DNA of 8,374 bases from Trueperaceae bacterium. Its GTDB lineage: Bacteria > Deinococcota > Deinococci > Deinococcales > Trueperaceae. The stretch is taken from the NCBI GenBank assembly GCA_024636105.1, contig JAGXHO010000063.1, positions 1 through 8,374 on the forward strand, read 5' to 3'. The notes beneath the pieces are model-generated. The model was not told the DNA's origin and made no database searches. It saw only the letters and a list, made by a program, of their open reading frames with translations. The position numbers and the translations under genes were made by a program. Positions 1 through 5,475 of this stretch are shown here, piece after piece; within the stretch, counting starts at the first letter, position 1; every line of letters starts with the position of its first letter.

Positions 1-534
1 CGCGAGGAGCGTCTCGACGCGGGCGCCCACCTCGCGCAGCGGCACGCTGCGCGCGTGGGGTGGTGCGACATCGACCGTCAGGTCGTCGAGCAACCGGACC
101 AAGCGCTCGGCTTCCGCCTGCGCGTGGGCGAGGAAGCGCTCGCGCTGCGCGGGCGGCACGTCGAAGGCGAGTGCCTCGAGCGCCGATCGGATCGTCGTCA
201 CCGGCGTCCGCAACTCGTGCGAGAGCACCGCGAGCAGCTGCCGCGCGTCCTCTTGCGCGCGCCGCTGCTGGGTGACGTCGCGCAAGCGCAGGCCGCCGGC
301 AAAGGCGAGCGCTTCGAGGTGGCGTCCCCGCGTCACGAACTCCCGCGGGCCGTCCGCCGGTCGCAGCACTTCCAAGCGGTGGTCGCGCACGACGGCGATC
401 AACGCCGCCCCGACCGCCCGCTCCGGATCGACCTGGAGCATGCCGGCGGCCGCGGCGTTCACGGCCACGACGCGCTCACCCTCGACGAGCACGATGCCGT
501 CGGCGAGCGCGTCCGACCAAGCGGGCAGCGGCAC
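1..534 (-). CDS. PhoR-like sensor histidine kinase, N-terminal part (cut by left window edge)
   Basis: This is a two-component sensor kinase that autophosphorylates on histidine and should pass the phosphate to the regulator encoded just upstream. I translated 178 codons by hand from the complement. Residues about 5-85 look like a small PAS domain (DALADGIVLVEGERVVAVN). Residues about 95-155 are a HisKA dimerisation domain with the H-box LSHELRTPVTTI, phospho-accepting His106. The catalytic ATPase domain lies beyond the window. No transmembrane helix precedes the PAS domain, so the protein looks cytosolic, unlike classical PhoR. The GTG start is one base after the regulator's TGA and has no clear ribosome site, which suggests translational coupling. 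Kinase identity is certain. Phosphate as the signal is inferred only from the neighbouring regulator, phoU and Pho-box-like repeats. Confidence 0.9.
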   Translation of the reverse strand, partial: MPLPAWSDALADGIVLVEGERVVAVNAAAAGMLQVDPERAVGAALIAVVRDHRLEVLRPADGPREFVTRGRHLEALAFAGGLRLRDVTQQRRAQEDARQLLAVLSHELRTPVTTIRSALEALAFDVPPAQRERFLAHAQAEAERLVRLLDDLTVDVAPPHARSVPLREVGARVETLLA

Positions 535-535
535 C

Positions 536-1195
536 TCAACCCGCGACGAAGCGGTAGCCGCGCCCACGAACCGTCTCGATGCGCTCCGCACCGAGGCGCG
601 CGCGCAGCTGCGCGACGTGCTGATCCACGGTGCGCTCGGTGCCGACGAAGTCCTCGCCCCATACGCGGTCGAGCAATTCGGTGCGGGTGAAGGCGCGCCC
701 CGGATGGCTCGCGAGGCAGGCGAGCAGTTCGTACTCGCGGCGCGTCAACGCGAGCTCGCGACCGGCGACCGCGACCCGCGCCCCTTCGAGGTCGACGCTG
801 AGATCGCCGAAGGTGAGGCGTTGCGCCGGCCGGACGCGGCGCAGGAGCGCCCGCACGCGGGCCACCAGCTCGGCGGCGCTGAACGGCTTGACCAGGTAGT
901 CGTCCGCGCCGGCCTCGAGGCCCTCGACGCGATCGACCTCCGAGGCGCGCGCGGTGAGCATCAGCACCGGGAGCGCTCCATGAGGACCGGCGCGCAGGCG
1001 GCGGAGCCACGCCACGCCCGAGAGGTCGGGGAGCATCCGGTCGAGGACGACCGCGTCGACGCCGGCGAGCCGCTGCCAGGCGCTCGACGCGTCGGCCGCC
1101 TCCACCACCTCGAACCCGGCACGCGACAGGTGGAACCCCACGAGCTCGCGCACGGTCGCATCGTCCTCGACCACCAGGACGGTTCCGCTAGCCAC
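536..1195 (-). CDS. PhoB/OmpR-family response regulator
   Basis: A 219-residue DNA-binding response regulator. The receiver domain (about residues 4-118) has the acidic pair Asp11-Asp12, phospho-acceptor Asp52 in VVLDRMLPD, Thr81 in MLTA, and Lys103 in the LVKPF turn. The C-terminal winged helix (about 125-218) shows the OmpR/PhoB signature: TRREYELLACLASHPG, a LLDRVWG helix, RTVDQHVAQLRARLG as recognition helix, and a final RGRGYRF hairpin. Length is typical of the family. The start is GTG at 1195; GGAAG about nine bases upstream may act as a weak ribosome site. It is cotranscribed with the kinase below it. Divergent phoU and Pho-box-like repeats just upstream make a phosphate-regulon PhoB the best reading, though other OmpR-family roles cannot be excluded. 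Confidence 0.95.
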   Translation of the reverse strand: MASGTVLVVEDDATVRELVGFHLSRAGFEVVEAADASSAWQRLAGVDAVVLDRMLPDLSGVAWLRRLRAGPHGALPVLMLTARASEVDRVEGLEAGADDYLVKPFSAAELVARVRALLRRVRPAQRLTFGDLSVDLEGARVAVAGRELALTRREYELLACLASHPGRAFTRTELLDRVWGEDFVGTERTVDQHVAQLRARLGAERIETVRGRGYRFVAG

Positions 1196-1217
1196 CTGCG
1201 CACGCTTCCGACGCCAT
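1188..1217 (-). CDS. Possible nine-codon leader ORF (MASEACAGG) ahead of the response regulator
   Basis: A minus-strand ATG at 1217 opens a nine-codon frame ending in TAG at 1190-1188. It overlaps the regulator's GTG (1195-1193) in a different frame. The ATG sits six bases after a TATCCT hexamer (1229-1224), so a transcript from that promoter would begin at or next to this ATG, as in leaderless mRNAs. Ribosomes finishing this peptide would stop within a few bases of the regulator start and could reinitiate there. It could equally be chance, since ATG is a common triplet. No homology can be judged at this size. Confidence 0.3.
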   Translation of the reverse strand: MASEACAGG

Positions 1218-1223
1218 GAACGC

Positions 1224-1229
1224 AGGATA
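1224..1229 (-). promoter_or_regulatory. Probable -10 element TATCCT of the regulator-kinase operon
   Basis: Read on the minus strand, TATCCT lies 11 bases after the Pho-box-like repeat and six bases before the ATG at 1217. This is the spacing expected when PhoB-type dimers replace the -35 contact. It also fits the TANNNT -10 pattern of leaderless Deinococcus promoters. Confidence 0.5.
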
Positions 1230-1240
1230 GCGGGGCGTTC

Positions 1241-1258
1241 GTCAGGGAACGGTCAGGG
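1241..1258 (-). promoter_or_regulatory. Pho-box-like direct repeat facing the response regulator
   Basis: On the minus strand the sequence reads CCCTGAC-CGTT-CCCTGAC: two identical seven-base half-sites separated by four bases, an 11-base period. PhoB-family regulators bind tandem seven-base sites with four-base spacers (E. coli type CTGTCAT-N4-CTGTCAT), and the architecture here is the same with a different core. The position before TATCCT suggests autoregulation of the regulator-kinase operon. Binding itself is inferred. Confidence 0.6.
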
Positions 1259-1283
1259 CGCCGGCGAACGACCCGTCTCCGAC

Positions 1284-1301
1284 CCCTGACCTCGACCTGA
1301 C
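1284..1301 (+). promoter_or_regulatory. Pho-box-like direct repeat facing phoU
   Basis: On the plus strand the sequence reads CCCTGAC-CTCG-ACCTGAC, the same two half-sites with an 11-base period as the element at 1241-1258 but in the opposite orientation, so each faces its own gene. The box ends 24 bases before the ATG at 1325, the same distance as on the other side. No good TANNNT hexamer follows it; ACGATG at 1313-1318 occupies the expected -10 place. The promoter would therefore depend on the activator, or start elsewhere. Confidence 0.55.
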
Positions 1302-1324
1302 GTCCCTGCAGCACGATGATGCTC

Positions 1325-1978
1325 ATGGTACATCAGGGCATGAACGTGCTCGAGCAAGAACTCCAGCAGGTCAACGCGACGGCGGTGCGGATGCTGTCGA
1401 TGGTGCGCGAATCCGTGCAGCTCGCGCGCGCTGCGCTCATCGACGCCGACCCGGCCGCGGCCGAGCGCTGCGTGGCCGGCGACCGCGCGATCGACGCCCT
1501 CCAACGCGAGCTCGAGACGCAATGCCTGACGATCATCGCGCGGCGCCAACCGGCCGCGCGCGACCTGCGCTTCTTGGGCGCCATCGTCCAGGCGCTGGCC
1601 GACGTGGAGCGGGCGGGCGACTACGCGGTGCACGTCGCGCGCGCCGGGGCCGAGTTGGCCGCCGCCCCGCCGCTCAAGAAGTACCTGGACATGGCGCGGA
1701 TCCTCGCGATCCTCGACGAGATGCTCGAGGTGACCATGCGGGCGATGGCCGAGGGCGACGCCGTCGCAGCCCGGAACGCGCTGGAGATGGACGAGGAGAT
1801 CGACGAGCTCTACGAGCAGGTGCAACGCGAACTCCTGACGTACATGATGGCCGACCCGCACACGATCAACGCGGCGACCAAGCTGCTCGCCGTCGCGCGC
1901 TACCTCGAGCGCTGCGGCGACCACCTCGAGAACGTGAACGAGCACATCGTGTTCTGGCTCACCGGGCAGCGGATTTAG
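1325..1978 (+). CDS. phoU: Phosphate-signalling protein PhoU
   Basis: PhoU links the Pst phosphate transporter to the PhoR/PhoB pair, holding the kinase inactive when phosphate is plentiful. From this start the protein has 217 residues, the usual length. It shows the twofold three-helix-bundle repeat: the first metal-site motif is ERAGDYAVHVA (about residues 95-105) and the second is ERCGDHLENVNEH (about 195-207). Both carry the conserved E-x3-D core. No membrane segment or signal peptide is present. In-frame ATGs lie at 1316, 1319, 1325 and 1340, none with a good ribosome site. I chose 1325 because it matches the box-to-start distance on the opposite strand; 1340 (MNVLEQEL) also fits how many PhoU proteins begin. 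No pst genes lie in the window. Confidence 0.93.
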   Translation: MVHQGMNVLEQELQQVNATAVRMLSMVRESVQLARAALIDADPAAAERCVAGDRAIDALQRELETQCLTIIARRQPAARDLRFLGAIVQALADVERAGDYAVHVARAGAELAAAPPLKKYLDMARILAILDEMLEVTMRAMAEGDAVAARNALEMDEEIDELYEQVQRELLTYMMADPHTINAATKLLAVARYLERCGDHLENVNEHIVFWLTGQRI

Positions 1979-1982
1979 CGTC

Positions 1983-2010
1983 CCGCACCGCAGCGGCGGC
2001 ATCGGTGCGG
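1983..2010 (+). terminator. Stem-loop after phoU, possible terminator
   Basis: A perfect eight-base inverted repeat, CCGCACCG (1983-1990) and CGGTGCGG (2003-2010), has a 12-base loop and begins five bases after the phoU stop. No run of T follows, so it is not a textbook intrinsic terminator. It could also act as an mRNA-stabilising hairpin, or as an operator for the next gene, whose -10 begins 16 bases later. Confidence 0.45.
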
Positions 2011-2025
2011 TGCGCGCCGTTGCGT

Positions 2026-2031
2026 TACCAT
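2026..2031 (+). promoter_or_regulatory. Probable -10 element TACCAT of the polyferredoxin operon
   Basis: TACCAT fits TANNNT and lies seven bases before the ATG at 2039 (four before the GTG at 2036). This is leaderless spacing. There is no Shine-Dalgarno sequence ahead of the gene. Confidence 0.4.
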
Positions 2032-2038
2032 CGCCGTG

Positions 2039-3607
2039 ATGATCGACCTCCCGATGGCCTCCGGCGCTCGGCCCGTCGACGCTCGTCCGCCCGGTCCCGA
2101 CCTGCTCCGCCTGCCCGGCCTGCGCCGGTTCGCGCGCTGGCGCTATGCTCGCCTGGCCCTCCAGCTGCCGCTGCTCCTGCTGGCCCTCCTCATCGTCGTC
2201 GACGGACTCACCGGGCGCCAGCTCGCACCGCGCAACCTCGCGACGACCACCGTCTGGCTGCACTACCGCGGACTGGTCGTCATCGCCTTGCTCGTCGTCG
2301 GCAACCTCTTCTGCGCGGCCTGCCCGCTCATGTTGACCCGCGGGCCGGCGCGCTTCCTCAAGGGCCTGTGGCGCGTCGACCTGCGCTGGCCGCGGGCGTT
2401 TCGCTCGAAGTGGTTGGTCGTCGCGCTGCTCCTCGCCTTCTTCTATGCGTACGAGGCGCTCGACCTGTGGGCGAGCCCTTGGCTCACCGCGTGGCTCGTG
2501 ATCGGTTACTTCCTCGCGGCGCTCGCCGTCGACGTGCTCTTCCCCGCCGGGACCTTCTGCCGCTACGTCTGCCCGCTGGGCAACTTCAACTTCGCGCTCG
2601 CCTCGGTGTCGCCGACCCAGGTCGCGACCGTCGATCCCGACGTGTGCGATCGCTGCGCCCACAAGCCGTGCCTGCACGGCCGGATCACCGACGTCGCGGA
2701 GGACGAAGCGCGCTGGCGCGATGCGGGCGGCGCGCTGCGCGGAGCGGTGGACGGTCCGCGCAAGGCGGCGTTCGTCCCACTCGCGGACGTCGTCGCCCCG
2801 AACGGGACCGGCCGCTTCCCCGGCTGCGAGACCGGTCTGTTCGTGCCGGCCATCACCTCGACCATGGACTGCACCCTGTGCCTGAACTGCGTGCGCGCCT
2901 GCCCGTACGACAACGTGGCGGTGCGGCTGCGCCCCCCTTGGTTCGAGGTCGTGCGCGACGGCTGGCGCCACCGCGGCGGACGGTCCGTTCTTGCCATGGG
3001 CGTCGCGCTCGCCTGGTGGGGGATGCTGAACGCCTTCGCGATGGTGCCGCCGTTCTTCGCCGCCGCCGACGCGGTGGCCGCAGCGCTCGGAACCCGCTCC
3101 GAGGCGTCGGTGTTGGCCGTCCTGTTCGCGGGCGTCACGCTCGCGGGTAGCGCCGCGACGCTGGCGGCTGCCTGGTTGGCCGATCGGGCCGGTGGCGCCC
3201 GCAGCGGGCTCGGCGCCGCGTTCGACCGTTGGTCGATCGTCGTCGCGATCCTCGGCGTCGGCTTCTGGGCGGCCCACTACCTGTTCCACTTCCTCACCGG
3301 TGCGGCATCGATCGTGCCGGTGTTCGAGCACTTCCTCGCCTTCCGGGGGTTCGCGGTCGATCCGAACTGGCGCTTGGCCCAGCTGGTGCCGACGCGCTGG
3401 CTGTTCCCCATCGGCGCGGCGCTGGTCACGGCCGCGACCGCGCTCGCGCTGGCCACGACGGCGCGCATCGCGCTGCGCGACTTCGGTCGCCGCGGGGTGC
3501 TGGCGATGTGGCCCATGGGCGTGTTCGTCCTCTCCGTCGCAGCGCTGCAGGTGCTCGTGCTCGGTCTGCCGATGGAGATGCGTGGGACGCTCCTGGGTCC
3601 GCTGTGA
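2039..3607 (+). CDS. Nine-helix membrane polyferredoxin (NapH/NosR/CcoG-like 4Fe-4S protein)
   Basis: A 522-residue integral membrane iron-sulfur protein, probably moving electrons to or across the membrane. Helices fall at about residues 38-58, 77-99, 125-143 and 150-175, then a cytosolic-type iron-sulfur domain, then five more helices at about 316-345, 356-381, 398-420, 455-478 and 487-510. The first half has the paired membrane-edge motifs of the NapH/NosR/CcoG group: FCAACP (Cys92, Cys95) and FCRYVCPLG (Cys174, Cys178). The ferredoxin part has CDRCAHKPC (Cys203, 206, 211), a later Cys263 in FPGCETGLF, and a canonical CTLCLNCVRACP (Cys278, 281, 284, 288). NapH and CcoG lack the long C-terminal five-helix half. 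ATG 2039 is chosen for its leaderless spacing; GTG 2036 is an alternative. Donor, acceptor and substrate are unknown. It overlaps the next gene by GTGA. Confidence 0.85.
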   Translation: MIDLPMASGARPVDARPPGPDLLRLPGLRRFARWRYARLALQLPLLLLALLIVVDGLTGRQLAPRNLATTTVWLHYRGLVVIALLVVGNLFCAACPLMLTRGPARFLKGLWRVDLRWPRAFRSKWLVVALLLAFFYAYEALDLWASPWLTAWLVIGYFLAALAVDVLFPAGTFCRYVCPLGNFNFALASVSPTQVATVDPDVCDRCAHKPCLHGRITDVAEDEARWRDAGGALRGAVDGPRKAAFVPLADVVAPNGTGRFPGCETGLFVPAITSTMDCTLCLNCVRACPYDNVAVRLRPPWFEVVRDGWRHRGGRSVLAMGVALAWWGMLNAFAMVPPFFAAADAVAAALGTRSEASVLAVLFAGVTLAGSAATLAAAWLADRAGGARSGLGAAFDRWSIVVAILGVGFWAAHYLFHFLTGAASIVPVFEHFLAFRGFAVDPNWRLAQLVPTRWLFPIGAALVTAATALALATTARIALRDFGRRGVLAMWPMGVFVLSVAALQVLVLGLPMEMRGTLLGPL

Positions 3608-4380
3608 GGGCGCACCCCGACCGCGCCTCCGGCGCCGTCGTCGCCCTCCTGCTCGCCTGGTTCGCCGCCTGCGCGGCCGCTCAGGGCGCTCCCGCCGACG
3701 CGACTCCACCGCCGGCGTGCGTGGTGGCCGACCGCGTGGTCGCCGCCGACCCCGATGCCGACGCGGCCGTCGTGCTGCTCGACCTCGAGTGGCGCCTGCC
3801 CGAGGGGTACGCCCCGAGCGACCTGGTCGACGTCGCGCTGGCGGGCTTCGCGGGCGGCCACCTGGTCCGCTCGTCGGTCGTCGACGACCTGCGGGCGCTG
3901 CGCGAGGCGGCGGTGGCCGATGGGGTGCACCTGGCGGTGCAGTCGGGCTACCGGAGCGAGGCCTACCAAGCCCGCGTGCACGAGGGTTGGCGGGCCGCGC
4001 TCGGGGCGGAGCGGGCAGCGCTCGTCAGCGCTCGACCGGGCCACAGCGAGCACCAGCTCGGTACCGCCATCGACCTGCGCAGCGCGGACGGCCCGCCCGC
4101 ATGGGACCTCGGCGACTGGGCGACCTCCCCCGAGGGCGCCTGGGTGGCCGAGCACGCGCTCGCCTTCGGCTTCGTCGTCTCGTACCCCCGCGACGCGCTC
4201 GCCACCGCCTGCTACGACTACGAGCCGTGGCATCTCCGTTGGGTCGGGCGCGACGTCGCGGAGCGCTACGCAGCCGCCGTCGACGTCCTCGGTCGCGCGG
4301 ACGGACGGGCGACCGGGGCGGTACCCTTCCGGGTATGGCTCCACCTCGAGCACCCACCCACCGAGCGCGCGGTCCCGTGA
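3604..4380 (+). CDS. Exported M15-family D-alanyl-D-alanine carboxypeptidase (VanY-like)
   Basis: A 258-residue zinc peptidase of the VanY/DacB M15B type, expected to trim the terminal D-Ala of peptidoglycan stem peptides outside the cytoplasmic membrane. The N-terminus (about residues 9-27, GAVVALLLAWFAACAAA) is a signal peptide. FAAC at 20-23 weakly resembles a lipobox, so a lipoprotein is possible. The catalytic domain has SGYRSEAYQ (about 114-122), the zinc motif GHSEHQLGTAIDLR with His150 and Asp157 as ligands, and EPWHLRWVG with Glu207 and His210 as catalytic base and third ligand. All key residues are present. The GTG start overlaps the preceding stop (GTGA), as does its own stop with the next gene, so all three should be coupled. 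Why it is tied to an electron-transfer protein is not evident. Confidence 0.9.
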   Translation: MRAHPDRASGAVVALLLAWFAACAAAQGAPADATPPPACVVADRVVAADPDADAAVVLLDLEWRLPEGYAPSDLVDVALAGFAGGHLVRSSVVDDLRALREAAVADGVHLAVQSGYRSEAYQARVHEGWRAALGAERAALVSARPGHSEHQLGTAIDLRSADGPPAWDLGDWATSPEGAWVAEHALAFGFVVSYPRDALATACYDYEPWHLRWVGRDVAERYAAAVDVLGRADGRATGAVPFRVWLHLEHPPTERAVP

Positions 4381-4967
4381 CCCGGCCGCTGCTCGCCCTG
4401 GCCGTCGCCGTCCTGCTCGGGCACGCGACCGCGCACGCCACGCTGGTGTTCGGTGAGGTCGTCTTCGCACCCGATCCGATCGTTCCCGGCGCACCCTTCG
4501 CGGTCTCGATCACGCTGGAGGACCCGACCCTGACGCCGGTCGAGGACGCGATCGTCTCGCTCGAGTTCCGGCCGCTGGACGCGCACGCCGCTCCGCTCCC
4601 TGCCGACGCCGAGCTGCCGCCCCCCCTGCGCGACGTACGCCTGATCGAGACGGCCCCGGCCGTGTACACGGCCGAGGTCGACCTCCCGGCTCCGGGCAGC
4701 TACCTCGTGCGCGTGCGCGATCAGACCTTCCAGTGGGAGGAGGCGACGGCCTCGATGGTCGTCGTCGTCGACGCACGTCCGCTGGGGGTCCTCCCCTTCG
4801 TCCTGCCACCGACGCAGGTCGGCCCGCGCGGGCTCACGACTTGGCTCCTCTGGCTCATCGGGGTGCCCCTGGTGGCCGGCGCGGTCGTCACGGTGCTCGT
4901 CCTCACGTCGAACCGCGGCGACGGCAGCGGGACCGCGGCTGGCGGTGCCGGTGCCGGCGGCGGCTGA
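4377..4967 (+). CDS. Exported, membrane-anchored Ig-like protein (FixH/YtkA-like)
   Basis: A 196-residue protein. Residues 1-21 form a signal peptide ending in AHA. Residues about 24-133 are rich in beta-strand patterns (VPGAPFAVSITLEDP, PAPGSYLVRVRD), like the extracytoplasmic fold of FixH, YtkA and CopC-type proteins. One membrane helix follows at about 154-176 (LTTWLLWLIGVPLVAGAVVT), then a short Gly/Ala-rich tail. The predicted topology puts the Ig-like domain outside. FixH accompanies the polyferredoxin CcoG in cbb3-oxidase maturation operons, so its occurrence two genes after a CcoG/NapH-like protein is suggestive. However, no oxidase or copper ATPase is present, and I see no convincing Cys/Met/His copper cluster. 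The GTG start overlaps the previous stop by four bases. Family assignment is from pattern only and is tentative. Confidence 0.65.
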   Translation: MTRPLLALAVAVLLGHATAHATLVFGEVVFAPDPIVPGAPFAVSITLEDPTLTPVEDAIVSLEFRPLDAHAAPLPADAELPPPLRDVRLIETAPAVYTAEVDLPAPGSYLVRVRDQTFQWEEATASMVVVVDARPLGVLPFVLPPTQVGPRGLTTWLLWLIGVPLVAGAVVTVLVLTSNRGDGSGTAAGGAGAGGG

Positions 4968-5010
4968 CGGAACGTGCTCGCGGCCTTCGACGGGGTCGGG
5001 TCCGCCGCGG

Positions 5011-5016
5011 TAGCCT
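5011..5016 (+). promoter_or_regulatory. Probable -10 element TAGCCT of gatC
   Basis: TAGCCT fits TANNNT and lies exactly six bases before the gatC ATG, again leaderless spacing. The ten bases GGTAGCCTGA recur in front of the gene at 6877. Confidence 0.5.
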
Positions 5017-5022
5017 GAGGCG

Positions 5023-5340
5023 ATGCCTCACCTGGACGACGCCGACCTCGACCACCTCGCCGCGCTCGCGCGCATCGAGCTCGATCCGGCGCAGCGCGGC
5101 GACGTGCGCGCCGACCTCGAGAAGATCCTCGGCTACGTCGACCGCCTGGCGGGCTTCGACGACCCGTCCACGCTGCCGCTCCGGCACCCGGCGCACGACG
5201 GGGCGCCCCTGGACGTCCGTGCGCTGCGGCGCGACGAGCCGACCCTGGACGCTGCGACCGCGCCGACGGCCTTCGACGCCTCGGTGAAGCTCCGCGAGGG
5301 CCGCGTCGTGGTGCCGCGAACCGTCGACGCAGACGGCTGA
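5023..5340 (+). CDS. gatC: Asp-tRNA(Asn)/Glu-tRNA(Gln) amidotransferase subunit C
   Basis: The small subunit of GatCAB, which converts mischarged Glu-tRNA(Gln) and Asp-tRNA(Asn) to the cognate amides. GatC wraps around GatA and stabilises it with GatB. The 105-residue product has family length and features: an N-terminal helix LDHLAALARIELDPAQ (about 9-24), the second helix DLEKILGYVDRLAGFD (about 31-46), a Pro-rich linker around 49-63, and the C-terminal RDEPTLD (about 70-76) followed by VVVPRTVD. The start is fixed by this alignment and by TAGCCT six bases upstream. gatA and gatB are not adjacent, since the gene stands alone and converges on serS. The only neighbour of related function is serS, also in tRNA charging. 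Confidence 0.93.
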   Translation: MPHLDDADLDHLAALARIELDPAQRGDVRADLEKILGYVDRLAGFDDPSTLPLRHPAHDGAPLDVRALRRDEPTLDAATAPTAFDASVKLREGRVVVPRTVDADG

Positions 5341-5357
5341 ACGACGTCGATCGACCA

Positions 5358-5386
5358 CCCCCACGGCGCGCGCGGTCGCTTGGGGG
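5358..5386. terminator. Stem-loop 1 between convergent gatC and serS
   Basis: The inverted repeat CCCCCA (5358-5363) and TGGGGG (5381-5386) encloses a 17-base loop, beginning 18 bases after the gatC stop. It is the first of three stem-loops in this 135-base convergent gap and probably contributes to ending gatC transcription. No T-tract is present. Confidence 0.4.
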
Positions 5387-5412
5387 CGGAGCCCTCGCGT
5401 CGTCTGCGCGCC

Positions 5413-5431
5413 GCGGTCGCGAAGCGACCGC
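5413..5431. terminator. Stem-loop 2 between gatC and serS, likely bidirectional terminator
   Basis: A perfect eight-base stem, GCGGTCGC (5413-5420) and GCGACCGC (5424-5431), is closed by the three-base loop GAA. It is the strongest hairpin in the gap, and its symmetry lets it work for both converging genes. GCGGTCGC also occurs at 5372-5379 and could pair with the right arm instead. No T-tract follows on either strand. Confidence 0.55.
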
Positions 5432-5433
5432 AA

Positions 5434-5474
5434 GGCGCCGCAGCGGTGCGCGAAGCGCCCGCGTCCGCGGCGCC
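5434..5474. terminator. Stem-loop 3 directly after the serS stop
   Basis: GGCGCCGC (5434-5441) and GCGGCGCC (5467-5474) form a perfect eight-base stem. The enclosed bases contain a smaller hairpin, GCGC-GAA-GCGC (5448-5458). The right arm begins two bases past the serS stop codon on the minus strand, placing it where a serS terminator is expected. Confidence 0.5.
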
Positions 5475-5475
5475 C

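Noticed and set aside
55..1219. Plus-strand open frames across the kinase and regulator genes
   Set aside because: They lack any recognisable motif, while the minus strand encodes a PAS/HisKA kinase and a complete PhoB-type regulator.
1332..1338. ATCAGGG as a further Pho-box half-site or as a ribosome site for ATG 1340
   Set aside because: It has no partner 11 bases away and is not in phase with the other repeats. As a ribosome site it lies only one base from the ATG, which is too close.
1253..3709. An 818-codon open frame on the minus strand opposite phoU and the polyferredoxin gene
   Set aside because: Its product is low-complexity Arg/Gly/Glu/His-rich sequence with no domain. It is the expected antisense shadow of GC-rich genes whose own products match known families.
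4957..5008. GCGGCGG/CCGCCGC pairing after the FixH/YtkA-like gene as a terminator
   Set aside because: The loop is 38 bases and the arms are simple GGC repeats common in this DNA, so it is not convincing.
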